NCBI RefSeq assembly: GCF_000425625.1
Contig: NZ_KE384410.1
Coordinates: 131,424 to 195,423, forward strand
Direction of reading: 5' to 3'
DNA length: 64,000 nucleotides
DNA from: Stutzerimonas azotifigens DSM 17556
GTDB taxonomy: Bacteria > Pseudomonadota > Gammaproteobacteria > Pseudomonadales > Pseudomonadaceae
Shown: piece by piece, positions 39,798 to 50,061 of the stretch
Layout of the letters: each line of letters starts with the position of its first letter
Numbering within the stretch: position 1 is the first letter of the stretch
Notes under the pieces: generated by a model
What the model was told of the DNA's origin: nothing
Database searches by the model: none
What the model saw: only the letters and a program-made list of their open reading frames with translations
Position numbers and translations under genes: made by a program

Positions 39798-40688
39798 ATG
39801 CTGGCTTTCGGTTCCGCCCAGTTCCGCCTGTTGCGCCAGGCGCTGGGCTCGCTGGTACTGCTGCTTGGCGTCGCGCTGTTGTTCGAACGTATCGTCGAGT
39901 TCCACGAAAGCAGCGTCGATCCGGTCATCGGCCTGGCGCTGCAGGGCGGCCTGCTGTGTGCCGTCGGTACCGCGCTGGGCGCGATCCCGGTGCTGTTCGT
40001 GCGAGTCATCAGTGCGCGCACCGAGGCGGCGATGCTGGGTTTCGGCGGCGGGGTGATGCTCGCAGCCACGGCGTTCTCGCTGTTGATGCCCGGCCTGGAG
40101 GCGGCCCGTGGGCAAGGTTACCAGGCCTGGCAGGCCAGCCTGCTGATGGTCGCCGGTCTGCTGCTCGGGGCGGGCGGCCTGTTCGCCGGCGGACGCCTGC
40201 TGCCGGTGCTGTCGTCGAGACCGTCGGCGAGCGAGGACGAGACGCGGATGGCACGGGTACTGCTGTTCGTGGTGGCCATCGTCCTGCACAACGTGCCGGA
40301 GGGCATGGCGGTCGGCGTGGCTACCGTCGCCTCGCTCGAGGACGCGCGGCAACTGGCGCTGGGCATCGCCCTGCAGGACGTGCCGGAAGGCATGATCGTC
40401 GCCCTGGTCCTGGCGAGCGCCGGTATGGGACGCGGCAAGGCGGTGGCGATAGGTGCCGCCTCGGGGCTGGTGGAGCCGCTGGCCGCGGTGATCAGCGCCT
40501 GGCTGGTCGGCATTTCCAACATGCTGCTGCCCTGGGGGCTGGCGTTCGCTGCGGGCGCGATGCTGTTCGCGGTGGTTCACGAGATCGTGCCGCAGGCTCA
40601 CCGGACTGCGCACGGCATGTCGGCCAGTCTGGGAGTGCTGGCCGGCTTCTGCCTGATGATGGGGCTGGATACGGGGCTGGGTTGGTAG
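39798..40688 (+). CDS. ZIP-family metal transporter
   Basis: A 296-residue protein with about eight helices. The ZIP metal-site helices are TM4 with HNVPEG (164-169) and TM5 with QDVPEG (193-198), as in GufA-like bacterial ZIPs. It probably imports a divalent cation such as Mn2+ or Zn2+. Starting 18 nt after sodA, it is likely co-expressed, which would fit supplying Mn to the Mn-SOD during iron starvation (inference). Confidence 0.9.
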   Translation: MLAFGSAQFRLLRQALGSLVLLLGVALLFERIVEFHESSVDPVIGLALQGGLLCAVGTALGAIPVLFVRVISARTEAAMLGFGGGVMLAATAFSLLMPGLEAARGQGYQAWQASLLMVAGLLLGAGGLFAGGRLLPVLSSRPSASEDETRMARVLLFVVAIVLHNVPEGMAVGVATVASLEDARQLALGIALQDVPEGMIVALVLASAGMGRGKAVAIGAASGLVEPLAAVISAWLVGISNMLLPWGLAFAAGAMLFAVVHEIVPQAHRTAHGMSASLGVLAGFCLMMGLDTGLGW

Positions 40689-40794
40689 GTGGGCTCAGGC
40701 ATGAGCCCCCGCGGCGTAGCGGCCGGACTGCCGGCATGTTCGTCTCGTCCTCGAGCGAAGGCACTCCGGGCTCGGCGGTTTCAGCGCCCGCAGC

Positions 40795-41067
40795 TCATTC
40801 GCCTTCCTCGAAGTAGTCGGCTATCAGCGCGGTGAGCGCGTCCAGGGCCTCGTCTTCGTTTTCGCCGGTGGTGTGCAGGTGCAGCGTGGTGCCCTTGCTG
40901 GCGGCGAGCATCATCACCGCCATGATGCTCTTGCCGTCGACCAGGCAGTCCTGCGAGCGGCCGACGCGCACCTCGCACGGGTAGCGGGACGCCACGCCCA
41001 CGAACTTGGCGGCAGCTCGGGCGTGCAGCCCCAGCTTGTTGATGATCAGTACTTCGCAGGAAGGCAT
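40795..41067 (-). CDS. ptsO: Nitrogen-PTS phosphocarrier NPr
   Basis: A 90-residue HPr-family protein. H15 in NKLGLHARAAA is the phosphorylated residue and the Ser of GKSIMAVMML the regulatory site. The ATG at 41067 gives family length; longer in-frame extension lacks HPr similarity. Passes phosphate from EI-Ntr to PtsN. Last gene of the rpoN-hpf-ptsN-rapZ-npr cluster. Confidence 0.95.
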   Translation of the reverse strand: MPSCEVLIINKLGLHARAAAKFVGVASRYPCEVRVGRSQDCLVDGKSIMAVMMLAASKGTTLHLHTTGENEDEALDALTALIADYFEEGE

Positions 41068-41077
41068 TGCAGGTGTC

Positions 41078-41935
41078 CTAGCTGAGGTCCCGGTGGCGTA
41101 CCTGAAGGTTCTTGAGCCGTCCCCTGAGTGCCTCGCCGAGGCGCTCGGCCAGATAGACCGAGCGATGATGGCCGCCGGTGCAGCCGATGGCCACCGTGAC
41201 ATAGGCACGGTTGCTGGCCGCGTAGCGCGGCAGCCACTTGGCGAGATAGGCGTGGATGTCCTGAAACAGTTCCTCCACCTCGTCCTGGGCGGCCAGGTAA
41301 TCGATCACGGGCTGATCCAGCCCGGAATGCTCGCGCAGGTCCGCCTTCCAGTACGGATTGGGCAGGCAGCGCACGTCGAATACCAGGTCGGCATCGACTG
41401 GCATGCCGCGCTTGAAGCCGAACGATTCGATGAGGAATGCGGTACCCGGCTCCGGCGTGTTCAACAGCCGCAGCTTGAGGGTGTCGCGCAGTTGGTAGAG
41501 GTTCAGGTGGGTGGTATCGATCTTCAGGTCGGCGAGGTCGACGATCGGCCCGAGCAGAGCTTCCTCGTCATGGATTGCCTCGGCCAGCGAGCGGTTCTCG
41601 TTGGTCAGCGGGTGTCGTCGGCGGGTTTCGGAGAAGCGCTTGAGCAGCGTTTCATCGGCGGCGTCGAGGTAGAGCACGTGGCACTGGATGTGGCGCGCGC
41701 GCACCTCGGCGAGCAGGTCGGGAAAGCGCTTGAGCTGGCTCGGCAGGTTGCGCGCGTCGATGGAGACCGCCACCTGCGGGTGCAGCAGCTCGGTGTGCAG
41801 CAGCGCCCGTTCGGCGAGTTCCGGCAGCAGCCCGGCCGGCAGGTTGTCGATGCAGTAGAAGCCGTTGTCTTCCAGGACGTCGAGCGCCGTGCTCTTGCCC
41901 GAACCCGAGCGACCGCTGACGATGACCAGGCGCAC
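41078..41935 (-). CDS. rapZ: RNase adapter RapZ
   Basis: A 285-residue P-loop protein. Walker A GRSGSGKS (8-15); C-terminal RNA-binding domain with [11 protein letters not shown]. In enterics it directs RNase E to the GlmZ sRNA and senses glucosamine-6-phosphate; the role in pseudomonads is less clear. Ten nt separate it from both ptsN and npr. Confidence 0.96.
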   Translation of the reverse strand: MRLVIVSGRSGSGKSTALDVLEDNGFYCIDNLPAGLLPELAERALLHTELLHPQVAVSIDARNLPSQLKRFPDLLAEVRARHIQCHVLYLDAADETLLKRFSETRRRHPLTNENRSLAEAIHDEEALLGPIVDLADLKIDTTHLNLYQLRDTLKLRLLNTPEPGTAFLIESFGFKRGMPVDADLVFDVRCLPNPYWKADLREHSGLDQPVIDYLAAQDEVEELFQDIHAYLAKWLPRYAASNRAYVTVAIGCTGGHHRSVYLAERLGEALRGRLKNLQVRHRDLS

Positions 41936-41945
41936 GGCCGGCTCC

Positions 41946-42410
41946 TCAGTAATCGCGCTGGGCGTCGATCACCACCTGGAACAGGTGATCGCTGTCCGGT
42001 GCCTGGCGCAGGCGGTCGCGCACCTCGCTGCGGTCGAGCATGCTGGCGATCTGGCGCAGCAGTTCGAGGTGTTCGTCGGTGGCCGCTTCCGGCACCAGCA
42101 GGACGAACAGCAGGTCGACCGGCATGCCATCGATGGCATCGAAGTCGACCGGCGCGTCCAGGCGCAGCACGGCGCTGACCGGCGACTGGCAGCCGGCGAG
42201 GCGGCAGTGGGGAATGGCGATGCCGTTGCCGAAGCCGGTGGAGCCGAGCTTCTCGCGGGCGATGAGGCTTTCGAATACGAGTTGCGAGTCGAGGTCCGGC
42301 AGGTCCTTGGAAACCAGCCGGGCAATCTGTTCGAGTACGCGTTTCTTGCTGCCGCCCGGAACGTTCACCTGGGAACGTCCGGGGGTCAGGATGTCTTCGA
42401 GTCGGATCAT
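41946..42410 (-). CDS. ptsN: PTS IIA-Ntr regulatory protein PtsN
   Basis: A 154-residue EIIA-Ntr with phospho-accepting H68 in [10 protein letters not shown]. It opens with [17 protein letters not shown], typical for PtsN. Regulates potassium, nitrogen/carbon balance and polymer metabolism by protein contacts rather than sugar transport. Confidence 0.96.
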   Translation of the reverse strand: MIRLEDILTPGRSQVNVPGGSKKRVLEQIARLVSKDLPDLDSQLVFESLIAREKLGSTGFGNGIAIPHCRLAGCQSPVSAVLRLDAPVDFDAIDGMPVDLLFVLLVPEAATDEHLELLRQIASMLDRSEVRDRLRQAPDSDHLFQVVIDAQRDY

Positions 42411-42416
42411 GATGGG

Positions 42417-42725
42417 TCAGCGAACGACCACGCCCTGGTGACGGTCGAGCTGCTTTTCCTTGTGCTTGATCAGCTGGCGGTCGAGCTTGTCGGTGAGCAG
42501 GTCGATGGCCGCGTACATGTCCTGATGTTCGGCGTTGGCCACCACTTCGCGGCCGGCGACATGCAGGGTGGTCTCGATTTTCTGCTTGACCTTGTCGACC
42601 TGGAGAATGACTTGAACCTTGATGATGCGGTCGAAATGGCGCTGGAGTCGATCGAACTTGTCTTCGATGTAGTCCCGCAGGGCGTCTGTCACAACCAGAT
42701 GGTGTCCACTGATGTTGACTTGCAT
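42417..42725 (-). CDS. hpf: Ribosome hibernation-promoting factor (short HPF)
   Basis: A 102-residue protein of the HPF/YfiA family: MQVNISGHHLVVTDALRDYIEDKF, ending in DRHQGVVVR. Short form without the C-terminal dimerisation domain. Promotes 100S ribosome formation in stationary phase. Lies between rpoN and ptsN. Confidence 0.95.
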   Translation of the reverse strand: MQVNISGHHLVVTDALRDYIEDKFDRLQRHFDRIIKVQVILQVDKVKQKIETTLHVAGREVVANAEHQDMYAAIDLLTDKLDRQLIKHKEKQLDRHQGVVVR

Positions 42726-42756
42726 GCTGCTTTCTCCTTCTTGCCACGTGCAGAGA

Positions 42757-42776
42757 GGCAGGCCCGAGGGCCTGCC
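42757..42776 (-). terminator. Perfect 9-bp hairpin in the rpoN-hpf gap
   Basis: GGCAGGCCC and GGGCCTGCC arms with a 2-nt spacer, between the rpoN stop and hpf. No T-tract. It could attenuate transcription from rpoN into hpf, or be an RNA processing or stability site. Confidence 0.35.
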
Positions 42777-42811
42777 GCCGAACGCTTCGGCCTGCTCGCC
42801 GCAGGGTCGGA

Positions 42812-44314
42812 CTACATCAACCGCTTGCGTTCGCTCGAGGGCGCGATGCCCAGCGATTCGCGGTACTTGGCGACGGTGCGGCGGGCTACTTGTATGCCCT
42901 GTGCCTCCAGTAAACCAGCGATCTTGCTATCGCTCAACGGCTTTTTCTGATTTTCCGCGGCGACCAGTTTCTTGATGATCGCGCGGATCGCGGTGGAGGA
43001 GCACTCGCCGCCTTCGGACGTGCTGACGTGACTGGAGAAGAAGTACTTGAGCTCGTAGATGCCGCGCGGGGTGTGCATGTATTTCTGCGTGGTGACCCGC
43101 GAAATGGTCGACTCGTGCATGCCCACCGCCTCGGCGATGTCGTGCAGCACCAGCGGCTTCATCGCCTCGTCGCCGTACTCGAGAAAACCGCGCTGGTGCT
43201 CGACGATCTGGGTGGCGACTTTCATCAGCGTCTCGTTGCGGCTCTGCAGGCTCTTGATGAACCAGCGCGCTTCCTGCAGTTGGTTGCGCATGAAGGTGTT
43301 GTCGGCGCTGGAATCGGCGCGCTTGACGAAGCCGGCGTACTGGGCGTTGACCCGCAGCCGCGGGACCGCTTCCTGGTTCAGTTCGACCAGCCAGCGATCG
43401 TTGTGCTTGCGCACGATGACGTCGGGGACGACGTACTCCGGCTCGCTGGATTCGATCTGCGAGCCGGGCCGGGGGTTGAGGGTCTGGATCAGTTCGATGA
43501 TCTGCCGCAGCTCGTCTTCCTTGAGCTTCATCCGCCGCATCAGCAGGCTATAGTCGCGGTTGCCGAGCACGTCCAGGTGGTCGCGCACCAGACGCTCGGC
43601 TTCTTCCAGCCAAGGCGTATCGGCCGGCAGCTGGCGCAGTTGCAGCAGCAGGCACTCGCGCAGGTCGCGGGCGCCGACCCCGGCGGGCTCGAACTGCTGG
43701 ATGCGGCGCAGCACCACCTCGATTTCATCGAGTTCGACCTCCAGTTCGGGATCGAGCGAGGCGTGGACTTCCTCGAGCGTTTCCTCGAGATAGCCCTGGT
43801 CGTTGATGCAGTCGATCAGGGTCATTGCGACGACGCGGTCGGTGTCGCTCATCGGCGCCAGGTTCAGCTGCCAGAGCAGGTGCGACTGCAGGCTTTCGCC
43901 GGAGGAGGTACGGGCCGTGAAGTCCCACTCGTCGTCATCGCTGCTCGGCAGGTTGCTGGCGCTCGTCTGGTAGACGTCTTCCCAGGCGGTGTCGACCGGC
44001 AGCTCGTTGGGAATGCTTTCGTTCCATTGGCCATCCTCGAGGCTCTCGGCGCTGTGCGTCGGCTCCTCGTAGGTGCTCTCCTGGTTGCTGGCCGTGGCGG
44101 TTTCAATGCCTTTTTCGGCCGAGTCGGCCATGGGGTCGCTGGTGTCGAAATCCTCGCCGTCCTCCTGGCGCTCGAGCATCGGGTTCGATTCGAGGGCTTC
44201 CTGGATTTCCTGCTGGAGGTCCAGGGTGGACAGCTGGAGCAATCGAATGGCCTGTTGCAGCTGGGGGGGCATCGTCAGCTGCTGGCCCATCTTCAGGACT
44301 AGCGATGGTTTCAT
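42812..44314 (-). CDS. rpoN: RNA polymerase sigma-54 factor RpoN
   Basis: A 500-residue sigma-54. The N-terminal activator-interacting region is Gln/Leu-rich ([29 protein letters not shown]); an acidic spacer (about 45-110), core-binding region, HTH and the RpoN box [14 protein letters not shown] near the C-terminus recognise -24/-12 promoters. A matching promoter lies in front of pilA at 63886. Confidence 0.98.
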   Translation of the reverse strand: MKPSLVLKMGQQLTMPPQLQQAIRLLQLSTLDLQQEIQEALESNPMLERQEDGEDFDTSDPMADSAEKGIETATASNQESTYEEPTHSAESLEDGQWNESIPNELPVDTAWEDVYQTSASNLPSSDDDEWDFTARTSSGESLQSHLLWQLNLAPMSDTDRVVAMTLIDCINDQGYLEETLEEVHASLDPELEVELDEIEVVLRRIQQFEPAGVGARDLRECLLLQLRQLPADTPWLEEAERLVRDHLDVLGNRDYSLLMRRMKLKEDELRQIIELIQTLNPRPGSQIESSEPEYVVPDVIVRKHNDRWLVELNQEAVPRLRVNAQYAGFVKRADSSADNTFMRNQLQEARWFIKSLQSRNETLMKVATQIVEHQRGFLEYGDEAMKPLVLHDIAEAVGMHESTISRVTTQKYMHTPRGIYELKYFFSSHVSTSEGGECSSTAIRAIIKKLVAAENQKKPLSDSKIAGLLEAQGIQVARRTVAKYRESLGIAPSSERKRLM

Positions 44315-44394
44315 GGCAGGATCTTGGAACCTAGTTGACCAGCGCAGCTCGCCGGATCCGACTTCTGACGCCCTTGGGCGCCGACAGGAAGCAA

Positions 44395-44400
44395 ATTATA
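44395..44400 (-). promoter_or_regulatory. Candidate -10 element for rpoN
   Basis: TATAAT on the minus strand about 80 bp upstream of the rpoN ATG, in the 141-bp lptB-rpoN gap. No strong -35 is seen, so rpoN may also be read from the lpt operon. Confidence 0.35.
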
Positions 44401-44455
44401 TGCCCGGAAAACAAGCCTTTGCCTAGACCCCCCTGGCGGAGGTGACGGTAAAAAG

Positions 44456-45181
44456 TCACAGGCGGAAGTCGTGGCCGAGGTAGACGTCCTTGACCAGCGG
44501 GTTGGCCAGGATGGTCTGCGAGTCGCCTTCGGCGATCAGCTGGCCGGCGTTGACGATGTAGGCCGTTTCGCAGATGTCGAGGGTCTCGCGCACGTTGTGA
44601 TCGGTGATGAGCACGCCGATGCCCTTGGCCTTGAGCTGGTGGATGATCTGCTTGATGTCGCCCACCGAGATCGGGTCGACTCCGGCGAAGGGTTCGTCGA
44701 GCAGGATGAATTTCGGGGCCGTGGCCAGCGCCCGGGCAATCTCCACCCGGCGCCGTTCGCCGCCCGACAGGCTCATGCCCTGGTTGTCGCGGATGTGGCT
44801 GATGTGGAATTCCTGCAGCAGCGATTCGAGCTCCTGCAGGCGGCCGGCGTGGTTCAGGTCCTTGCGCGTCTCGAGGATGGCCATGATGTTGTCGGCCACG
44901 CTCAGCTTGCGGAAGATCGACGCTTCCTGCGGCAGGTAGCCAATGCCGGCGCGGGCACGGCCGTGCATGGGCAGGTGGGTGACGTCGCTCTGGTCGATGA
45001 GCACGCGGCCCTGGTCGGCCGCCACCAGGCCGACGATCATGTAGAAGCAGGTGGTCTTGCCGGCGCCGTTGGGGCCCAGCAGGCCGACGATCTGGCCGCT
45101 TTCGATCGAGAGGCTGACGTCCCGGACGACCTGACGGCCCTTGTAGCTCTTGGCCAGGTGTTGCGCTTTCAGTATCGCCAT
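44456..45181 (-). CDS. lptB: LPS export ABC ATPase LptB
   Basis: A 241-residue ATPase with Walker [10 protein letters not shown], signature [15 protein letters not shown] and Walker [14 protein letters not shown]. With LptFG and LptC it extracts LPS from the inner membrane. Its ATG shares one base with the lptA stop (TGATG). Confidence 0.97.
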   Translation of the reverse strand: MAILKAQHLAKSYKGRQVVRDVSLSIESGQIVGLLGPNGAGKTTCFYMIVGLVAADQGRVLIDQSDVTHLPMHGRARAGIGYLPQEASIFRKLSVADNIMAILETRKDLNHAGRLQELESLLQEFHISHIRDNQGMSLSGGERRRVEIARALATAPKFILLDEPFAGVDPISVGDIKQIIHQLKAKGIGVLITDHNVRETLDICETAYIVNAGQLIAEGDSQTILANPLVKDVYLGHDFRL

Positions 45182-45726
45182 CAGGGATTCTGCCCTGCTT
45201 CCTGGCCGCGGTTTCTCGGCTGGATGACCATGTCCACGCGCGGTCGCGGCGTGGTGACCTGGGTGTCGGTGGCGCGCCCGGCGTTGACGATCTGGCGCTG
45301 CGTGTCGTAGACGATCTTCTCGCCCTCGAAGGTGTTGCCTTCCTGCACCACCCGCGCCTGGTCGATCAGCACGATGCGCTCGTTCTCGGCGAAATACTGG
45401 ATGGTCAGGCCGTAGGCCTTGACGATCGGCTTGTCCACGGCCGGCTTCTGCTCGTAGTAGGCGGGCTTGCCGACGGCGGTGAAGACCTCGACGTCGCCGT
45501 TGGCGTCCTGGGTGATGGTCACCTGGTTGCCGGTGATCTTCAGCGTCCCCTGGGTGATGACCACGTCGCCACGGTAGACGGCGACGCCCTGGCGGTCGTC
45601 GAGTTCGGCGGTGTCGGCCTGGACCCGGATCGGCTGGTTGCGATCCTCGGGCAGCGCCCAGCTCGCCGCGCTGGCCAGCAGCGCGCCGATGCCGAGAAGA
45701 AGGGGAAGGGGGTTAACGAACCTCAT
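45181..45726 (-). CDS. lptA: LPS transport periplasmic protein LptA (LptH)
   Basis: A 181-residue exported protein. The signal peptide ends around SAASWA; the OstA-type beta-jellyroll follows ([35 protein letters not shown]). Forms the periplasmic bridge for LPS; the Pseudomonas version is called LptH. Overlaps lptC by 14 nt. Confidence 0.95.
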   Translation of the reverse strand: MRFVNPLPLLLGIGALLASAASWALPEDRNQPIRVQADTAELDDRQGVAVYRGDVVITQGTLKITGNQVTITQDANGDVEVFTAVGKPAYYEQKPAVDKPIVKAYGLTIQYFAENERIVLIDQARVVQEGNTFEGEKIVYDTQRQIVNAGRATDTQVTTPRPRVDMVIQPRNRGQEAGQNP

Positions 45727-46285
45727 GCTGGCCTCTTACGTTGGACAGCAGGAGCATTCTGCCGTCGTTTAGATACGCTTCCATCCCGGTCGCCGTGGTC
45801 ACGCCGTTGGCCGCCGCGATTCTAACGGCTTGGCGGGTCTGCGCATATTCCCGATCGGGGAACACGGTCATGCGGCTGGTGGTGAGCAGTGTGGTGCGGC
45901 CCTTGGCGTCGGTGCGCTCGACCCTGACCTGGTCGATCAGCTCGACTTCGCTGCCGTCCGGGGAGACTTCTCCGCGCACGCTGCTGACGTGCCAGGGCTG
46001 CGGCGTGCCGCGGTACAGCAGCAGGTCCGGGGAGGTCAGCAGGCTGACCTCGGTGGCGAGGATGTGCTCGACCCTCTCCGCGGTCAGCACGTACTGGCGC
46101 TGGCCGTCCGGCTGGTACTTCACCGTGCGCGTGCCGGTCGCGTAGAAGTCGATCTCGGGCTGCTCGGCGACCCGTTCGACCGGCGTGCGCATGAAGCTTT
46201 CCGGGCGGATGTTCCAATAGCCCACCGCCACCAGCAGGGCGGCGATGCAACCGAGGATCAGGGCAGTACGAAGTCGGCGCAGCAT
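45713..46285 (-). CDS. lptC: LPS export membrane protein LptC
   Basis: A 190-residue bitopic protein with an N-terminal helix (about 7-24) and a periplasmic jellyroll (YQPDGQRQYVLTAERVEHI ... [13 protein letters not shown]). Links LptB2FG to LptA. Seven nt after kdsC. Confidence 0.95.
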   Translation of the reverse strand: MLRRLRTALILGCIAALLVAVGYWNIRPESFMRTPVERVAEQPEIDFYATGTRTVKYQPDGQRQYVLTAERVEHILATEVSLLTSPDLLLYRGTPQPWHVSSVRGEVSPDGSEVELIDQVRVERTDAKGRTTLLTTSRMTVFPDREYAQTRQAVRIAAANGVTTATGMEAYLNDGRMLLLSNVRGQHEVR

Positions 46286-46292
46286 GTTGCCT

Positions 46293-46817
46293 CTACAGGT
46301 AGGCGGCCAGGGCGGGCTCGAGGGTGCCCTGGGCCTGCATGATCAGTTCGCAGAATTCCCGTGCGGCGCCTTCGCCGCCACGTGCCTCGGTGACTCCATG
46401 GGCGTGGCGGCGAACGAAGGCGGCGGCGTTGGCGACCGCCATGCCCAGGCCGACGCGGCGGATCACCGGCAGATCCGGCAGGTCGTCACCGAGATAGGCG
46501 ACCTGTGAATAATCGAGGCCCAGTTGGCCGAGCAGTTCCTCGACCACGACGATCTTGTCCTCGCGCCCCTGGTACAGGTGCTGGATGCCCAGGTTGGCAG
46601 CGCGGCGCTCGACCACCGGGGTCTTGCGGCCGCTGATGATCGCGGTGCGCACGCCGGACCGGATCAGCATCTTGATGCCGTGGCCGTCGAGCGTGTTGAA
46701 GGTCTTGAATTCGCTGCCGTCGACGAGGAAGTACAGGCGGCCGTCGGTGAGCACGCCATCGACGTCGAAGATCGCCAGGCGGACGTTGCGTGCGCGTTCG
46801 AGCAGGTCGGCATCCAT
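46293..46817 (-). CDS. kdsC: KDO-8-phosphate phosphatase KdsC
   Basis: A 174-residue HAD phosphatase. Catalytic D18 and D20 lie in IFDVDGVLTDG; IISGRKTP and YLGDDLPDLPV are motifs II and III. Produces KDO for the LPS core. The ATG at 46817 overlaps the kdsD stop (TGATG); a GTG one codon earlier is possible. Confidence 0.96.
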   Translation of the reverse strand: MDADLLERARNVRLAIFDVDGVLTDGRLYFLVDGSEFKTFNTLDGHGIKMLIRSGVRTAIISGRKTPVVERRAANLGIQHLYQGREDKIVVVEELLGQLGLDYSQVAYLGDDLPDLPVIRRVGLGMAVANAAAFVRRHAHGVTEARGGEGAAREFCELIMQAQGTLEPALAAYL

Positions 46818-47791
46818 CACATCACCCCGGCGCGCAGCAGGTCGTGCATGTTGAGCGCGCCGACCGGGCGGTCCGTTTCGTCGACCACCACAAGGGCGCT
46901 GATCTTGTTGTCTTCCATGATCTTCAGCGCCTCGGCGGCGAGCATCTCGGCACTCGCCGTCTTGCCGTGCGCGGTCATGACGTCGTCGATGACCGCGTCG
47001 CGCACGTCGACGCCCCTGTCCAGGGTCCGGCGCAGGTCGCCGTCGGTGAACACTCCGGCCAGGCGGCCGTCGCTCTCCAGGACCACGGTCATGCCCAGGC
47101 CCTTGCGGGTCATCTCCAGCAGCGCGGCGCGCAGCGGCGTGCCGCGCTGCACGTGCGGCAGGCGTTCGCCGGTGTGCATGACGTTCTCGACCTTGAGCAG
47201 CAGGCGCCGGCCGAGCGCGCCGCCCGGATGCGAGAAGGCGAAATCCTCGGCGGTGAAACCGCGCGCCTCGAGCAGGGCGATGGCCAGCGCGTCGCCGAGC
47301 ACCAGGGCCGCAGTGGTCGAGGAGGTGGGCGCCAGGTTCAGCGGGCAGGCCTCGACCGACACGCTGGCATCGAGGTTCACGATGGCGGCCTTGGCCAGGA
47401 CCGAATCGGGGTTGCCGGTCATGCTGATCAGGGTGATGCCCAGGCGCTTGATCAGCGGCAGCAGGGTCACGATCTCGCTGGTGCTGCCGGAGTTGGACAG
47501 GGCCAGCACCACGTCATCCTTGGTGATCATGCCCATGTCGCCATGGCTCGCCTCGGCCGGGTGGACGAAGAAGGCGGCAGTGCCGGTGCTCGCCAGGGTG
47601 GCGGCGATCTTGTTGCCGACGTGCCCGGACTTGCCCATGCCGAGCACGACGACCCGTCCCTTGCTGGCGAGAATGAGTTCGCAGGCGCGGACGAAGTCGT
47701 CGTCGATGCGGCTCTTCAGCTGTTCGACCGCGTCCAGTTCCATGCGGATGGTGCGCTGGGCGGATTCGATCAGTTGGCGGCGTTGGTTCAT
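46817..47791 (-). CDS. kdsD: Arabinose-5-phosphate isomerase KdsD
   Basis: A 324-residue protein. An SIS domain (about 35-180, GMGKSGHVGNKIAATLASTGTAAFFVHPAEASHGDMG) is followed by two CBS domains (about 205-324). Converts ribulose-5-P to arabinose-5-P, the KDO precursor. First gene of the leftward kdsD-kdsC-lptCAB-rpoN group and divergent from mlaF. Start at MNQRRQL, family length. Confidence 0.96.
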   Translation of the reverse strand: MNQRRQLIESAQRTIRMELDAVEQLKSRIDDDFVRACELILASKGRVVVLGMGKSGHVGNKIAATLASTGTAAFFVHPAEASHGDMGMITKDDVVLALSNSGSTSEIVTLLPLIKRLGITLISMTGNPDSVLAKAAIVNLDASVSVEACPLNLAPTSSTTAALVLGDALAIALLEARGFTAEDFAFSHPGGALGRRLLLKVENVMHTGERLPHVQRGTPLRAALLEMTRKGLGMTVVLESDGRLAGVFTDGDLRRTLDRGVDVRDAVIDDVMTAHGKTASAEMLAAEALKIMEDNKISALVVVDETDRPVGALNMHDLLRAGVM

Positions 47792-47819
47792 GGCGGGGGT
47801 CTGGCTGAAAAAGGGGCTG

Positions 47820-47825
47820 ATTATA
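47820..47825 (-). promoter_or_regulatory. Candidate -10 of the kdsD-lpt operon
   Basis: TATAAT on the minus strand 29 bp upstream of the kdsD ATG; the -35 region is weak. Confidence 0.35.
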
Positions 47826-47879
47826 GCGGCAATCGCACATCGCCTTACAGATCGAATGCGCCGGCCCGGGCGTTCCGGT

Positions 47880-47907
47880 TTGGAGCCGGACGGCACGGTG
47901 CTATAGT
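47880..47907 (+). promoter_or_regulatory. Candidate sigma-70 promoter of the mla operon
   Basis: TTGGAG and TATAGT spaced by 16 bp, 83 bp upstream of the mlaF ATG. The best promoter-like pair in the 198-bp kdsD-mlaF divergent gap. Confidence 0.5.
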
Positions 47908-47989
47908 GCGCCGCTCGTTCCGAGCCCGGTGGCAGACGTGTCCTGGCGGCCACGCCTGGCGTCTCCTCTCGGGTCTTCAAGGAGAAACG

Positions 47990-48802
47990 ATGAGCGCCAA
48001 TCCCTACGCCGTCGAGCTGAAGCAGGTGACCTTCAAGCGCGGCGAGCGGACTATCTTCGACCGTGTCGACATATGCATTCCCCGCGGCAAGGTTACCGCC
48101 ATCATGGGCCCCTCCGGCAGCGGCAAGACGACGCTGCTGCGGCTGATCGCGGCCCAGTTGAAGCCGGCCAGCGGCGAGGTCTGGGTGGCCGGGCACAACC
48201 TGCCGTCACTGTCGCGCAGCGAGCTGTTCGACCTGCGCAAGCAGATGGGCGTGCTGTTCCAGAGCGGCGCGCTGTTCACCGATCTCGACGTGTTCGAGAA
48301 CGTGGCTTTTCCGCTGCGGGTGCACACCGAACTGCCCGATGAAATGATTCGTGACATTGTTCTGATGAAGCTCCAGGCGGTCGGTCTGCGCGGTGCCGTG
48401 GAACTGATGCCGGACGAGCTGTCCGGCGGCATGAAGCGTCGCGTGGCGCTGGCCCGGGCGATCGCGCTGGACCCGCAGATCCTCATGTACGACGAGCCCT
48501 TCGCCGGACAGGACCCGATCGCGATGGGCGTGCTGGTACGCCTGATCCGTCTGCTCAACGATGCGCTGGGCATCACCAGCATCGTGGTGTCGCACGACCT
48601 CGCCGAGACCGCGAGCATCGCCGACTACATCTATGTGGTGGGCGATTCGCAGGTGCTCGGGCAGGGCACGCCGGAGCAGCTCAGGGACTCGGATAACCCG
48701 CGCCTGCGTCAGTTCATGCAGGGGCTGGCCGACGGCCCGGTGCCCTTCCATTTCCCCGCGGGCGACTACGCCCGCGATCTGCTCGGAGGTGAGCATGCGT
48801 AG
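47990..48802 (+). CDS. mlaF: Mla phospholipid transport ATPase MlaF
   Basis: A 270-residue ABC ATPase with Walker [10 protein letters not shown], signature [15 protein letters not shown] and Walker [24 protein letters not shown] sets the start. Powers MlaE in maintaining outer-membrane lipid asymmetry; known as Ttg2A in pseudomonads, where loss sensitises to solvents. Overlaps mlaE by 8 nt. Confidence 0.96.
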   Translation: MSANPYAVELKQVTFKRGERTIFDRVDICIPRGKVTAIMGPSGSGKTTLLRLIAAQLKPASGEVWVAGHNLPSLSRSELFDLRKQMGVLFQSGALFTDLDVFENVAFPLRVHTELPDEMIRDIVLMKLQAVGLRGAVELMPDELSGGMKRRVALARAIALDPQILMYDEPFAGQDPIAMGVLVRLIRLLNDALGITSIVVSHDLAETASIADYIYVVGDSQVLGQGTPEQLRDSDNPRLRQFMQGLADGPVPFHFPAGDYARDLLGGEHA

Positions 48803-49592
48803 GCATTCGCCGCTCGAGCGTGTTCGCCTGCTCGGCCGCGCCGGCCTCGACGTGGTCGCGGCGCTGGGGCGCTCGGTGCTGTTCCTCGGGCATGCGCTGT
48901 TCGGCCGCGGCGGCATCGGCGACGCCCTGGGCCTGCTGGTCCGCCAGCTCTACTCGGTGGGCGTGCTGTCGCTGGCCATCGTCGTGGTGTCCGGCATCTT
49001 CATCGGCATGGTGCTCTCGCTGCAGGGCTACAGCATCCTCAGCAACTACGGCTCGGAGCAGGCGGTCGGCCAGATGATCGCGCTGACCCTGCTGCGCGAA
49101 CTCGGCCCGGTGGTGACCGCGCTGCTGTTCGCCGGCCGTGCCGGCTCGGCGCTGGCGGCGGAAATCGGCAACATGAAGGCCACCGAGCAGCTGTCGAGCC
49201 TGGAGGTGATTGGCGTCGACCCGCTCAAGTACGTCATCGCTCCGCGCCTGTGGGCCGGCTTCATCTCGTTGCCGCTGCTGACCATGATCTTCAGCGTGGT
49301 CGGCATCTGGGGCGGCGCCATGGTCGCGGTCGACTGGCTCGGCGTGTACGAGGGGTCGTTCTGGTCGAACATGCAGAACAGCGTGAGCTTCACGTCCGAC
49401 GTGCTCAACGGCGTGATCAAGAGCCTGGTGTTCGCCCTGGTGGTGACCTGGATCGCCGTGTTCCAGGGCTACGACTGCGAGCCCACCTCCGAGGGGATCA
49501 GCCGCGCGACCACCCGGACCGTCGTCTACGGCTCGCTCGCCGTGCTGGGCCTCGATTTCATTCTGACCGCTTTGATGTTTGGAGACTTCTGA
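48795..49592 (+). CDS. mlaE: Mla phospholipid transport permease MlaE
   Basis: A 265-residue permease with five to six helices and the MlaE signature [34 protein letters not shown]. Inner-membrane partner of MlaF and MlaD. Confidence 0.96.
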   Translation: MRRHSPLERVRLLGRAGLDVVAALGRSVLFLGHALFGRGGIGDALGLLVRQLYSVGVLSLAIVVVSGIFIGMVLSLQGYSILSNYGSEQAVGQMIALTLLRELGPVVTALLFAGRAGSALAAEIGNMKATEQLSSLEVIGVDPLKYVIAPRLWAGFISLPLLTMIFSVVGIWGGAMVAVDWLGVYEGSFWSNMQNSVSFTSDVLNGVIKSLVFALVVTWIAVFQGYDCEPTSEGISRATTRTVVYGSLAVLGLDFILTALMFGDF

Positions 49593-50050
49593 TGCGCATC
49601 CGCACCCTGGAAATCGGTGTCGGCCTGTTCCTGCTGGCCGGGCTGCTGGCGCTGCTGCTGCTGTCGCTGCGCGTCAGCGGGCTCAGCGTCGGTCATTCCG
49701 ACACCTACCGGCTCTACGCCTACTTCGACAACATCGCCGGCCTGAGCGTGCGCTCGAGGGTCACCATGGCCGGCGTGACCATTGGCAAGGTCACGGCGAT
49801 CGATCTCGACCGCGACAGCTACACCGGGCGGGTGACCATGGACATCGACCAGGACGTGGACATCCTGCCGGTCGACTCCACCGCCTTGATCCTCACCGCC
49901 GGCCTGCTCGGGGAAAAGTACATCGGCATCAGCGTGGGCGGCGAGGAAGAGATGCTCGCCGACGGCGACACCATCCGCGATACCCAATCGTCGCTGGTGC
50001 TCGAAGAACTGATCGGCAAATTCCTGCTCAATTCAGTTAACAAGGAATGA
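49592..50050 (+). CDS. mlaD: Mla MCE-domain protein MlaD
   Basis: A 152-residue protein with one N-terminal helix (about 8-28) and one MCE domain (about 38-115: YRLYAYFDNIAGLSVRSRVTMAGVTIGKV). Hexameric periplasmic ring on MlaFE. The ATG overlaps the mlaE stop (TGATG). Confidence 0.96.
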   Translation: MRIRTLEIGVGLFLLAGLLALLLLSLRVSGLSVGHSDTYRLYAYFDNIAGLSVRSRVTMAGVTIGKVTAIDLDRDSYTGRVTMDIDQDVDILPVDSTALILTAGLLGEKYIGISVGGEEEMLADGDTIRDTQSSLVLEELIGKFLLNSVNKE

Positions 50051-50061
50051 GGAGAATACAG

